A DNA stretch of 64,000 nt, from contig CM064669.1 of assembly GCA_032717465.1 (NCBI GenBank), positions 42,911,853 through 42,975,852 on the forward strand. The letters are read 5' to 3'. The position numbers and the translations under genes were made by a program. The notes below the pieces were generated by a model that was given only the letters and a program-made list of their open reading frames with translations, did no database searches and was not told the origin of the DNA. This document shows, one piece after another, positions 1 to 10,222 of this stretch; position 1 is the stretch's first letter, and every line of letters starts with the position of its first letter. This stretch comes from Coenobita brevimanus (lineage: Eukaryota; Arthropoda; Malacostraca; Decapoda; Coenobitidae).

Positions 1-646
1 CACATCTTACTCAACTCCGCTACCAACTCATTCCATCTTAACACCAATATACCACATTTTACTCCACCACACCATCACCCCACTATTGCTGTACCCCACC
101 CCACCCCACTCAATGTTATTGCTGCATCGCACAACGACCACCACCACCTTCTCCATACCACACACCACTCCGCCCTCTCCACCACCACCTCCACTGCCAA
201 TCCCAACATTCCGTCACTGGTTGCTCGAGAATCTAAATATTTTGGGACACTTCTCCCTCCACTCTGGCTTTGTGTGCGAAATATATTTTCAACTCGGGGT
301 GGAATTTTTGGAAACGTTCTGATTCATGGCATTCTCTCTTGCTTTCAGTGGCGTGCTGAAAAGTGTATTTTAAATATCGTTGCCTACGAATGTTTGTGAA
401 CGCAAAAGAAAAGCATTATTCAGTATTTATGGGGAACCAAAATCAAATACTGAATATCGATGCTGCCTCATTTGGAATTCAACTGACCAATACTGTTGAC
501 AATTAATCCCTTCAGTAAGATGACGCCTCTAATTTTGTTTTCTCTATAATGCCAGGACTGTCTCTTCTTTTAAGCAAAGAATTATCCCACGTTTCTTGTT
601 CCTCTCTCAAAATAAATGTTTGATACTACAGAAAACTAACCGTTGT
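1..646. other. Gene-free flank, CCA-rich at its start
   Basis: No reading frame here has a recognisable domain. The first ~200 bases are a degenerate C/A-rich tract (CCACC, CACCAC) of simple-sequence type. Around 505-575 there is a diverged match to the dispersed block described in the findings (CCCTTCAGTA, then a GCCAGGAC core). Confidence 0.6.
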
Positions 647-713
647 TATAATAATAATAATAATAATAGCAATTATTATTATTATTATAATTATTATTAT
701 TAATAATATTATT
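647..713. repeat. (TAA)n / (TTA)n imperfect inverted microsatellite
   Basis: A run of TAA triplets is followed directly by a run of ATT/TTA triplets, so the two halves can pair as an A/T hairpin. It lies just upstream of the LINE remnant. Confidence 0.8.
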
Positions 714-714
714 A

Positions 715-1073
715 GAAAAGAGTAAAGTTATGGTTACTGAAAGAGGTGACTCCCAGTGCGAGGTTACAGTGAATGTAGAGACTGGAATTAGGTGAGAGAG
801 TTCAAGTACCTTGGTACAGTGATAGAAAAGAGAGGAAAATGTGCAAAAGAATTGGAAAGTAGAGTGAGAAGGGAGAAAAGTAGCTGGTGCAATAAAGGCC
901 TTGATAAGAAACAGAAGCTTGAGTGTTGCAGCTGCACGAGGCTTACATGAAGGAGTGTTAGTGCCAACTAACATATGAATGTAAGACTATGGTGTGGCAT
1001 GGAAACGAAAAGTCAAGACTGAGAGCAATGGAGATGGGACTGCTGAGGAATGTATGTGGAGTACGGAGAGTAC
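715..1073 (+). pseudogene. RTE-like LINE ORF2 C-terminal region, part 1 (disrupted)
   Basis: Translation with frame changes gives the familiar end of a LINE reverse transcriptase: KSKVMVTERG, then FKYLGTVIEKRGK, then a stretch ending in GLLRNVCGVRRV near 1070. These match the conserved post-RT region of RTE/jockey-type endonuclease-RT proteins. At least two frameshifts and a stop break it, so it is dead. The protein sense resumes at 8020, after the LTR element inserted at 1073/1074. The clade assignment to RTE rests on the motif style and on the trinucleotide tail at 8517-8551 and is an inference. Confidence 0.75.
1069..1073. repeat. Target-site duplication AGTAC, left copy (element A1)
   Basis: AGTAC here is repeated exactly at 8015-8019, just outside the other LTR. 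A 5-bp duplication is typical of Ty3/gypsy integrases. Confidence 0.9.
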
Positions 1074-2136
1074 TGTCACGAATCAAATTCGCGACATTTC
1101 CCTTTTGTGAGAAGCCACGAACTATTAGTGGAAAACTCACTGTGTATCGCTCAGTTAACCGTTTCTCTCTCCATTTCGGGGTATACTTTTCAAAACATTC
1201 GTCACTGTTTCAAAAGTGACCGATTTAATGCACATCACTAGGTGCTCTACTGAGCGATACTATCGTTTCTTTATTGTTCGCCCCTACTTGCCTCAACCGT
1301 TAGCCACGCCTTCTTCCGGTGGCTTGTGCGTCCTGCCCATACATCATATTTTGAAAGGAGTCGAGTGTTTGTTGTGACGGAGAGAGGTCCTGTGCTCCAG
1401 AAGTGTGAGACGAGGGGTCAGCTAGCACCCAGACTCCACTAGACCACAGTTATCCAGTACTCCCACCTTAGTTGGTGATACACCGCATTCATCGACCAGT
1501 ATTTCCTTTTTGTATTTTCCTAGGTTTAAGAGTTCAGTTAAGGTGTTTTTCCTAGGCGTAAGTATTTAGCTTTTGTGTAAGTGAGTAAGTACGATCTATT
1601 TATTTGAATTCACTTTGAAATGTAACGTTAAATTTATTTTTGTAATCAATAAATTTAACTTCTTTTTCTTGAGCTTAATGTAATGTAAACTCTTGTTTCA
1701 TTTCTCCACAATAAAGCTTATTTTCCATATAGCTCCTAGCTTGCATAAACGTTTTGCTATTCATAACTGGTACTTAGGCCAGTCTTGTATTAAACTTAAA
1801 ATCCGTTGTGCCTCCTAGGAGTTAAGCACCAGCAAGAACCTGATACTATTATTAGTATTAGTTATTTATTGTCAGGGGTGAAGTAACTTTCTCCAGAGGC
1901 TAACAGTACTATAAACAGCAATTGAGTAATTAGTCTCTTCTGTGTACTGTTGAGAAAGTTTATAAAATCTCGTTTTTAGAGAATCGTGCGAAGCAGGCCA
2001 GTGTAAAGTAATCGTTGCTTGATTTAGTAAGACAATCATTGTCCCTGCTCTGCAATATTATTGAATATTATTATCAATTAAATAATATTTAGCATTTATT
2101 TTAAAAACCCCGTGATATTTTAAAAACCCCGTGATA
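1074..2136 (+). repeat. 5' LTR of element A1
   Basis: Starts TGTCACGAATC and ends CCCCGTGATA; the last bases differ from the CGTGACA of the 3' LTR by one C-to-T change. It contains AATAAA near 1647 and 1710 and a TATAAAA near 1960. The last ~36 bases are a direct repeat of TTTTAAAAACCCCGTGAT. Which of these signals the element uses for transcription is not known. Confidence 0.9.
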
Positions 2137-2138
2137 AT

Positions 2139-2150
2139 TGGCGACCTCAT
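2139..2150 (+). promoter_or_regulatory. Primer-binding site TGGCGACCTCAT, first copy
   Basis: Lies two bases downstream of the 5' LTR and begins TGG, the complement of the CCA end of a tRNA. The same 12 bases follow the 5' LTRs of A2 and G1. I cannot assign the tRNA with confidence. Confidence 0.8.
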
Positions 2151-2205
2151 TCCAGGATATTAACTCCTAGCTCTAAAGCTATTCACGAGATAATACTCAC
2201 TCGTT

Positions 2206-3199
2206 CAAAAGTGACCGATTTAATGCACATCACTAGGTGCTCTACTGAGCGATACTATCGTTTCTTTATTGTTCGCCCCTACTTGCCTCAACCGTTAGCC
2301 ACGCCTTCTTCCGGTGGCTTGTGCGTCCTGCCCATACATCATATTTTGAAAGGAGTCGAGTGTTTGTTGTGACGGAGAGAGGTCCTGTGCTCCAGAAGTG
2401 TGAGACGAGGGGTCAGCTAGCACCCAGACTCCACTAGACCACAGTTATCCAGTACTCCCACCTTAGTTGGTGATACACCGCATTCATCGACCAGTATTTC
2501 CTTTTTGTATTTTCCTAGGTTTAAGAGTTCAGTTAAGGTGTTTTTCCTAGGCGTAAGTATTTAGCTTTTGTGTAAGTGAGTAAGTACGATCTATTTATTT
2601 GAATTCACTTTGAAATGTAACGTTAAATTTATTTTTGTAATCAATAAATTTAACTTCTTTTCTTGAGCTTAATGTAATGTAAACTCTTGTTTCATTTCTC
2701 CACAATAAAGCTTATTTTCCATATAGCTCCTAGCTTGCATAAACGTTTTGCTATTCATAACTGGTACTTAGGCCAGTCTTGTATTAAACTTAAAATCCGT
2801 TGTGCCTCCTAGGAGTTAAGCACCAGCAAGAACCTGATACTATTATTAGTATTAGTTATTTATTGTCAGGGGTGAAGTAACTTTCTCCAGAGGCTAACAG
2901 TACTATAAACAGCAATTGAGTAATTAGTCTCTTCTGTGTACTGTTGAGAAAGTTTATAAAATCTCGTTTTTAGAGAATCGTGCGAAGCAGGCCAGTGTAA
3001 AGTAATCGTTGCTTGATTTAGTAAGACAATCATTGTCCCTGCTCTGCAATATTATTGAATATTATTATCAATTAAATAATATTTAGCATTTATTTTAAAA
3101 ACCCCGTGATATTTTAAAAACCCCGTGATAATTGGCGACCTCATTCCAGGATATTAACTCCTAGCTCTAAAGCTATTCACGAGATAATACTCACTCGTT
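2206..3199 (+). repeat. Second copy of a 995-bp LTR/leader tandem duplication
   Basis: Repeats 1211-2205 with only one difference that I can find, a single T missing near 2659. The unit is the 3' nine-tenths of the LTR plus the first ~69 bases of the leader, so the primer-binding site is also duplicated (3133-3144). The junction carries 4 bp of microhomology (TTCA). It is either a very recent event, such as template switching in reverse transcription, or an assembly duplication. Confidence 0.93.
3133..3144 (+). promoter_or_regulatory. Primer-binding site TGGCGACCTCAT, second copy
   Basis: The copy carried by the 995-bp duplication. It is preceded by a CCCCGTGATA LTR end exactly as at 2136. 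Confidence 0.75.
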
Positions 3200-3545
3200 C
3201 ATATTTAGGAATTTATCATTAAAGTTTATAGGCACAAGTTTACTGGTGTTTACCGTTAATTAAGCAAGTGAATTTTTGCTTTATTAATCCATAGAGTACT
3301 TAACTCTATTTAGTACTTTATTTTTTGTAACGCCAGACGATTTTATTCGCTCCTGGGTAGCTGCTGTACCCATTGTGTTAATTATTGAGTCTTCTCAGTT
3401 ATTTGCATTTTTGCTTTAATCTTTGCCAGTTAACTAGATAAGACTGGTCACCACTAGCTTGTGTCTGTACTCTTTACTTGTGTTTATTAGTATTCGTTTG
3501 CGAAGCAGTCAGTACTCAGTTTCGTTTGCTTAATAAATTAGCGCC
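3200..3545 (+). other. Untranslated leader of A1
   Basis: No coding frame. At 3330-3348 it contains GCCAGACGATTTTATTCG, which matches the dispersed intergenic block seen elsewhere in the window. The equivalent site in A2 is near 16425-16445. It runs to the gag start at 3546. Confidence 0.75.
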
Positions 3546-4820
3546 ATGGCTACCACTGTATTTTTACAGGAAGGCAAAGAAATGGGTCTTTCGGACCCAA
3601 CTGAAATTAAAGAGTACATACCCTCACGCCATAATCAGGAGCAGCAGCGCGAGAACGATGCCCATGAAGAGCGTAAGATTCAGCGCGAATACGAGCGAGA
3701 ACAGCGTGAGGAACACGAAAAGGAGCGCGAGTACGAGCGAGAACAACGTGAACACGAGCAGAAACAACGCGAGCTCGAGTTAGAAAAAGAGCAACAACAG
3801 CGCGAACACAAGCAAAAACAGAGCGAACTCGACTTAGAACACGTGCGAGAACAACGAGAATACGAACGTGCCGAGCGAGAAGCACGAGAAAAACATGAGC
3901 TTGAAGTGCTGAAGCTCAAGCGAGATTCCTTGGCTTCAGACACATCCGGTGCAGTTGGTCCAAGCTCCACGAGCGTTCTCCCTGCACATGTCCTGGCGAC
4001 CCCACACATCAAGCTTCCTTCATACAAGGAAGGCGAGCAAATCGAGCCGTACATAGCTCGTTTTGAGGACATGGCGGACATGTATCAACTGGATGAGGCA
4101 GCTAAGCGGCTCCAATTTCTTTGTTTATTTGAGGGCCCTCCCCTCGATATTCTCCACAGAATTCGTGGAGACAATCTCACGTATGAGATGATGAAAGCTG
4201 CACTCATTAAGGCGTATGGTCTCACAGTAGACGACGCCAAAGTTCAGTTCATGCGAGCTCGTCTCCAAGACAGGGAGACACCTGTTCAGTTCCTTGACCG
4301 TCTCACAGCTTACTTAAATGAGTGGATGGAGAAAGATGAAACTCCTTCCACGCGTGAGGGGATAATTGACCTTATGCTGCATACACAGCTAGAGAGGTCG
4401 TGGCCTGTTGAGCTCATAGCACAGCTTAAGATCTGCCAGGTGAAAGATGCCAGCCAAATGGCAGAAAAGGCTGACGCATTCTTTACTGCATACGGGTATC
4501 AAACTCGTAAGCAGCAAAACACCTGGAACAGAAAACCTGATAAATCTGGGAAGCCGTCTCAGACTGAACCCCAGCAACAAGGCCATTCTCAGAGTAATGG
4601 CCAAGGTCCAAAACCGCAGTGGAAGGACCAGGGGCAAAACACTCAGAAACCTGAGTGGAAGAGGTACAACAAGTACCCTAACCAGCAGCAGTATCAGCCA
4701 TGCAACCGACCGTCGGGACAAACTTTTTCACCGGCAGGAAGCGAATGCAGCCTTCATTCCTCAGCAGCAGCAAGGTGGTCACGTCCCTACCAGTATGGGT
4801 ACTTTCCCACAGTTCACTAG
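3546..4820 (+). pseudogene. gag: Gag of element A1 (coiled coil + SCAN-like, frameshifted end)
   Basis: 424 codons. Residues 1-30 are a short helical start (MATTVFLQEGKEMG). Residues 31-125 are an extremely charged E/R/Q-rich coiled coil. Residues 155-315 are a SCAN-like capsid region (FEDMADMYQLDEAAKRLQ, then FLDRLTAYLNEW). Residues 320-395 are a Q/N/K-rich basic tail. There is no CCHC zinc knuckle, unlike the Gag of G1. Comparison with A2 shows a ~14-bp deletion near 4733 that shifts the frame and creates the stop at 4820. Without it, gag would run on into the protease frame as a single gag-pol. The start at 3546 is supported by the equivalent ATG in A2. Its role would be to form the particle that packages element RNA. 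Confidence 0.88.
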
Positions 4821-5880
4821 TCCCCCAGTGACAGTGAACCCCCCTCCACAGATGGCCAATGTTCCATCTTCCCAATATAATTCTCAAGGCACAATGTTTG
4901 CCGCATCAATTCAGCAGCCTCTTGAGTGGCTAGCTGCTTCCTCCACAGGCCCTCCCACAGGTGACAGTACCTTCCTTGTTCAGCCAGGGTTTGTGGGAGG
5001 CATTCCTGTGAAGGTCCTGAGAGACAATGGTTCCTCAGGTTGCTCTGTTAAGCAGAGTTTAGTTCGGCCTGAGCAGTACACAGGTCGACTGATCCATGCA
5101 AACCTTATTGATGGATCAGTGAGATTGTTCCCTGAGGCACGTATCCAGGTGGCATCTCCATTTTATACTGGTACGACACTCGCAGTTGTCATGCCAGAAC
5201 CTTTATTTGACCTCATCATTGGCAATATTTATGGTGTCAAGGATAGTTGCACCGAACATGACGCTACTCAGACGTCGGCTGCTGCGGTAACACGAGCCAT
5301 GACTGAGGCTCCAGACTGTGTCACCCCAGTGATCATTGAATCGCCGCAAGATCTGATGTGTAGTCAACTTGTTGTACAAGAACAACATTCTGACCTGACA
5401 CTTGCTGCCGTGCAGAACAAACAAAAGGGTCAAGTGATTAAGTATTCACGGGGAAGTCGAGCCAAGTTCCTTCGTAAACAAGGACAGCTCTACCGTGAGT
5501 CACGAACACCCGAGGGCGAGGTTCGACTGCAGTTTGTTGTTCCCGCCAAGTACCGCCTAGCAGTGTTACAATGGGTTCATTGTTCAGCCTCAGGAGGTCA
5601 CATGGGCAAAAGGAAGACCCAGGGCCGTATCCGAGCTGACTTTTTCTGGCCAGGGATGGGACGAGACATAGATAGTTTTGTCCGTTCCTGCAGTGTGTGT
5701 CAAAGTAACACCACTAATCAGGGACATATCCTTCCTGTGCCGTTTGTAACCACACCTGTAATCTCTGAGTCAGTTGAGAGACAGGGTAGTGGTGAAGTGG
5801 GTGCAGACCTGACGTCTCGCCCATTGGCCCCACAGGACACATTATGTCCAGGGCCTGTACATACATATTGTGTACCGTAA
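4447..5880 (+). pseudogene. pol: Protease-like segment and integrase zinc finger of A1 (truncated pol)
   Basis: The first ~95 codons read gag in the wrong frame, so the meaningful part starts near 4735. A retropepsin-like segment lies at residues ~180-265: RDNGSSG stands where the catalytic D-T/S-G is expected (D193), with a second hydrophobic motif LIIGN at 256-260. Residues ~300-420 are the N-terminal HHCC zinc finger of integrase (H378, H385, C415, C418; FFWPGMGRDI between). After PVISESVERQ the homology stops and ~40 unrelated residues follow. The integrase D,D-35-E core, RT and RNase H are absent. The same end point is seen in A2, so the truncation belongs to the family. Confidence 0.88.
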
Positions 5881-5894
5881 GTTAACAGAAGTTT

Positions 5895-6298
5895 GAGAAC
5901 TCCGCAGAGGCGACTCGAGGCTATGGAAGACCCGATTTTGCACAAGGATTCTCAGCTCCCCGATACTAATATAAGTACTGTAGGTTAAGGGGGAAGTTCG
6001 AGAGAGAACTCCGCAGAGGCAACTCGAGGCTATGGAAGACCCGAGCTTGCACAAGGATTCTCAGCTCCCCGATACTAATATAAGTACTGTAGGTTAAGGG
6101 GGAAGTGAGAACTCCGCAGCTGCGACTCGAGGCTATGGAAGACCCGAGTTTGCACAAGGATTCTCAGCTCCCCGATATTAATATAAGTACTGTAGGTTAA
6201 GGCACAGGTTGAGGACCCGTGTGCAGTTCGAGGCTATGGAAGATCCGAGTTTGCACAAGGATTCTCAACTTGTCGACACTAATCGTGTGCTGTAATTA
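5895..6298 (+). repeat. ~105-bp tandem array downstream of the truncated pol (A1)
   Basis: About four units, each beginning near GAGAACTCCGCAGAGG and containing CTCGAGGCTATGGAAGA and a GATACTAATATAAGTACTG-type motif, with starts near 5895, 6004, 6107 and 6205. The last unit is the most diverged. A2 has the same array in the same place. Small ORFs in it (MCKLGSS...) are by-products of the repeat. Confidence 0.9.
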
Positions 6299-6330
6299 AT
6301 GGCGACCTCGAATGTATGAAGCTTAGGCTG

Positions 6331-6555
6331 TCACTCGTATTTTTCAGCCAGAGCGTACTTTTCGTAGCATGTACTGATTGCTAGGCAGAGAGAGCAATTG
6401 TAACTTAATAAGAATTTTGTCTCATTGACACTTCTGATGCTCCACCTTAATTGCTTTTGCAGGTACAGCAATGGGTGTAGCAGTTTTGCTGTGCGGGCCA
6501 GCTGATCATCTGCCGAACGCTGCTGCCTCTTCTCCTCTGCCTTCGTCGTCGCCAT
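6331..6555 (-). CDS. Small antisense ORF in A1, shared with A2
   Basis: 74 codons starting MATTKAEEKRQQR, with QLRWSI and SLCLA further on. A2 has the matching frame at 13277-13498. The two DNA copies are close to 89 percent identical by eye, but many of the differences change the amino acid. Conservation may therefore be only that of the DNA. I do not recognise a domain. A start fragment of another gag captured in reverse is possible but unproven. Confidence 0.3.
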   Translation of the reverse strand: MATTKAEEKRQQRSADDQLARTAKLLHPLLYLQKQLRWSIRSVNETKFLLSYNCSLCLAISTCYEKYALAEKYE

Positions 6556-6848
6556 ATTATTTACTGTGTCATTTTACACGTAGGTACAGTTACACTACAT
6601 CTGTCACACCTACACCGTGTATTACATACACCACGCTACACAACAATTAGTTGTCAGTGTAAATGTAGCGAACTTTTGCTCAGTTTGACCTGAGTACAGG
6701 ATTTTCACCGTCGTCACGGAGTTTTTTCCCTCAAGCTTGCTTCTATTAACGTAAATATGAGGTTTTTTCGCTCACTGGCGACTGCGACTTTCTCCTGTAG
6801 CAGGATAGCACACACACCACAGTGTGAATCTTCTGTGAATGAGTTAGG

Positions 6849-6856
<8 letters not shown>

Positions 6857-6901
<45 letters not shown>
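6857..6901. repeat. (AT)n microsatellite within A1
   Basis: About 22 AT units. It is not present at the same place in A2, so it arose in this copy or subfamily. Confidence 0.9.
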
Positions 6902-6905
<4 letters not shown>

Positions 6906-6949
6906 AACTTTTTCCCATAAGGAAAAAATTTAATTTTGTAAGGGCGTAA

Positions 6950-8014
6950 TGTCACGAATCAAATTCGCGACATTTCCCTTTTGTGAGAAGCCACGAACTA
7001 TTAGTGGAAAACTCACTGTGTATCGCTCAGTTAACCATTTCTCTCTCCATTTCGGGGTATACTTTTCAAAACATTCGTCACTGTTTCAAAAGTGACCGAT
7101 TTAATGCACGTCACTAAGTGCTCTACTGAGCGATACTATTGTTTCTTTATTGTTTGCCCCTACTTGCCTCAACAGTTAGCCACGCCTTCTTCCGGTGGCT
7201 TGTGCGTGTTGCCCTTACATCGTATTTTGAAAGGAGTCAAGTGTTTGTTGTGACGGAGAGAGGTCCTGTGCTCCAGAAGTGTGAGAGGAGAGGTCAGCTA
7301 GCACCCAGACTCCACTAGACCACAGTTATCCAGTGCTCCCACCTTAGTTGGTGATACACCGCATTCATCGACCAGTATTTCCTTTTTGTATTTTCCTAGG
7401 TTTAAGAGTTCAGTTAAGGTGTTTTTCCTAGGCGTAAGTATTTAGCTTTTGAGTGAGTGAGTGAGTACGATCTATTTATTTGAATTCATTTTGAAATGTA
7501 ACGTTAAATTTATTTTTGTAATCAATAAATTTAACAGTTCTTTTTCTTGAGCTTAATGTAATGTAAACTCTTGTTTCATTTCTCCACAATTAAGCTTATT
7601 TTCCATATAGCTCCTAGCTTGCATAAACGTTTTGCTATTCATAACTGGTACTTAAGCCAGTCTTGTATTAAACTTAAAATCCGTTGTGCCTCCTAGGAGT
7701 TAAGCACCAGCAAGAACCTGATACTATTATTAGTATTAGTTATTTATTGTCAGGGGTGAAGTAACTTTCTCCAGAGGCTAACAGTACTATAAACAGCAAC
7801 TGAGTAATTAGTCTCTGCTGTGTACTGTTGAGAAAGTTTATAAATTCTCGTTCTTAGAGAATCGTGCAAAGCAGGCCAGCGTAAAGTAATCGTTGCTTGA
7901 TTTAGTAAGACAATCATTGTCCCTGCTCTGCAATATTATTGAATATTATTATCAATTAAATAATATTTAGCATTTATTTTAAAAACCCCGTGATATTTTA
8001 AAAACCCCGTGACA
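6950..8014 (+). repeat. 3' LTR of element A1
   Basis: TGTCACG to CGTGACA, 1065 bp, about 97 percent identical to the 5' LTR by eye, with roughly 30 substitutions and small indels. It is followed at once by AGTAC. Confidence 0.92.
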
Positions 8015-8019
8015 AGTAC
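8015..8019. repeat. Target-site duplication AGTAC, right copy (element A1)
   Basis: Matches 1069-1073 exactly and directly abuts the CGTGACA end of the 3' LTR. Confidence 0.9.
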
Positions 8020-8516
8020 ACAGACTTCGAAATAATGTGATTCGTGAAAGATGTGGCGTGAGGAAGTCTGTGGACACCAGAATCGAAGAGAATGTACTGA
8101 GATGGTATGGTCATGTGGAGAGAATGGATAACAATAAAGTGGTGAAAAAAGTAAATCTGAGCGAAACTGAAGGAGGGAGGAGGCGAGGTAGGCCAAGGAG
8201 AAGGTGGAGAGATACGGTGGACGAGTGAATGAGGAAGAGACGTTTTAAAGTCGGTGAGGCTAGGGAACTGACAAGAGATCGAGCTGGCTGAATGAATATT
8301 GTGGGGAGAAATGCATGATTAGGGATTTGGCACCCCTTTTTAACGTGACAGCGTCCGGACTGACTCTATTGGATACTTTTATGTGAAGCTACAGAATGTG
8401 GTAAATATTTTTGACGTATCAGGCAGAGCCAGGATTCCGGAGGCTTGAATGGCGTGCAGATGGAATCTGGACAGTGCTACTCCTCACCCTGCACGAGGGT
8501 GGGAAAAGAGGTCCGG
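8020..8516 (+). pseudogene. RTE-like LINE ORF2 C-terminus, part 2, and 3' UTR
   Basis: Continues the protein interrupted at 1073. The frame from 8037 to 8228 reads MIRERCGVRKSVDTRIEE, then VLRWYGHVERMD, then a GRRRGRPRRRWRDTVDE end. This WxGHVxRM ... GRPxxRW pattern is the standard C-terminus of many arthropod endonuclease-RT LINEs. About 290 bases of 3' UTR follow, leading into the trinucleotide tail. Confidence 0.8.
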
Positions 8517-8551
8517 GTGATGATGATGATAATGATGATGATGATGATGAC
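8517..8551. repeat. (GAT)n tail of the LINE
   Basis: TGATGATGATGATAATGATGATG-type run directly after the LINE 3' UTR. Short tandem tails in place of poly(A) are typical of the RTE clade. Confidence 0.75.
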
Positions 8552-9615
8552 AATCAGATGAAAAAGTAAGTGATAATGTTGCACGTATCATGTAGCCGTT
8601 ATGGAGTAGCAGTTGACTACATATTAAGTGTTCTGCTGTTTAGTATAACTAGACCACCGTATTGGATCGACGACACTGTCTGTAGTACACGTCAGCTACT
8701 CGCCGTCACTGCCCGACACTTCCCACCAAAGGTCCTCTGCCACGAGAAGGTGGAAGCTGGTCTGTTATTAAGTGGTAGCGTAAGGTGACAGAAATAAGCA
8801 GATTAAATCTCTCTTTATTGGGTACAGAATAATATAACTGCGACCCGAGAGATATGTAAGAGCGATACCACCTCCCTTTAAAACTGTAAAACGGCTTCTG
8901 ACGCTGTACGCTCACCGAGCCGACTAGGGCGCGGTGCTGAGGTCAGCTAAAAGTGAGGTGCCGAGCATTTACATATACTCTGGGCTTATGCAAAAAGTAG
9001 AGATAAATGACAACTCTACTAGCACATTATACACCTCTATAAAATGGTATTAAGTACATTCACATATACCAACATAGTAAATGGTTCCCCAGGACTTTAC
9101 ACTTACGCACTATTCAGATATCTTTTCACTTCTCCTAACCTTCATTTTATAATTGAAACAGGGTGGCCCTTGTGGTCTGCCATCCACCTTCTTCTATACC
9201 ACAGCTAACAGCGAAATGATATTTGGTTGTTCATCATTCACACTTCATTACACACTGTTAATTATGACTAAACAGCTTTAAAAATTATTATGTACAATGT
9301 GTGATACTACAACTTCATAGGGAAAAAGATGTTGACACCAGAACAATCACAGCTGGATGGAAACTGAAAAAGATTACCCAACACCTGTACTTGCAAACAA
9401 TCACCAAGAGGACGCAGACAGAAACTATACTTAGTATGATGTACAGATGTACTAAAGTACACCTTTCCTTCCAAAGCATATGACTTTGTACCAACTACCA
9501 GATGAGCTAAACCATTCATAAAACCATTCATAAATTGTACAATAAACTAACTACAGAAAACCGGGCATGACATGCCAGACTCAATTAAAAAAAATAATAA
9601 TACAATTAGGTAAAA
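8552..9615. other. Gene-free stretch
   Basis: No recognisable coding sequence, RNA gene or repeat. The ORFs here are under 75 codons and match nothing I know. Confidence 0.55.
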
Positions 9616-9644
9616 CCACACACACACACACACACACACACACA
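9616..9644. repeat. (CA)n microsatellite
   Basis: About 14 CA units. Confidence 0.95.
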
Positions 9645-10175
9645 TTCTTGTTCAGCCATACATGAAATGACTAAGCATGGTTAATGAGGCTTCCAAAGTG
9701 GGAACACACCACATCGTTTACAAAGTAAGTGTACTGTACAACATAATAGAAAGTAATATGACAATTTCTATCAAAGTACTATGGCAGTATCACATTCAAT
9801 ACATCTGACATAATCCAAGAAGATTGTCATTAAAACTAATCATGAATGTTTTAAAAACTCGCCCAACACTATACTGTTTTTACTCGAGCTTGGCCCAGAT
9901 TGTCGGCCTTTTGCGGCTTATTTCATGCAGCTCAGAGATAATAAAATGACACTGTTTCGGCACTACATTCTTACCATAGCCATTCTTTGAGCAGCATCAT
10001 ATTCCAGTGTTAACGGATTGCTACAACTCAGCATTTACGATGAAGAGATGGCAATTCTGAGCCAAGGGAGTAGTCAGTCACATTTGCCAGATGCCTCTAT
10101 TTTCTAGCTAGGTTTCCTTTTAAATCCCACACAGTCACACATGTCCCTGAGTTCCCTTTAAATTCGACTGTTTAC

Positions 10176-10178
<3 letters not shown>
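9645..10178. other. Gene-free stretch
   Basis: Mixed-composition sequence with no domain-bearing frame and no repeat that I can relate to others in the window. Confidence 0.5.

Positions 10179-10219
<41 letters not shown>
10179..10219. repeat. (GA)n microsatellite
   Basis: About 20 GA units. Confidence 0.95.

Positions 10220-10222
<3 letters not shown>

Larger units (their letters stand above)
6299..6949 (+). other. A1 region between the array and the 3' LTR
   Basis: Begins with TGGCGACCTCGAATGTA, which resembles the primer-binding site. It contains an antisense ORF at 6331-6555, an (AT)n run at 6857-6901 absent from A2, and a short purine-rich stretch (AAGGGCG) just before the 3' LTR that is the best candidate for a polypurine tract. 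Confidence 0.65.
1074..8014 (+). mobile_element. LTR retrotransposon A1, non-autonomous Gmr1-like derivative
   Basis: Both LTRs begin TGTCACG and the 3' LTR ends CGTGACA, giving perfect terminal inverted repeats, and the whole is flanked by AGTAC duplications. From 5' to 3' it has: an LTR, a tandemly duplicated LTR/leader block, a primer-binding site, gag, a protease-like segment joined to an integrase zinc finger, a ~105-bp tandem array, a region with a small antisense ORF, and the 3' LTR. There is no integrase core, reverse transcriptase or RNase H. The two LTRs are roughly 97 percent identical by eye, so the insertion is not very recent. It is the same family as A2 (11902-17648) but has a clearly different first ~200 bases of LTR, so the two are separate subfamilies. 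Confidence 0.92.

Noticed and set aside
3607..4081. Antisense Arg/Ser/Cys-rich frames over gag (also 15,748-16,144 in A2)
   Set aside because: Mirror frames of the repetitive E/R/Q coiled-coil coding sequence.
5718..6157. Repeated MCKLGSSIASS frames (also 13,538-14,097)
   Set aside because: Antisense or sense by-products of the ~105-bp tandem array; frame shifts from unit to unit because the period is not constant.
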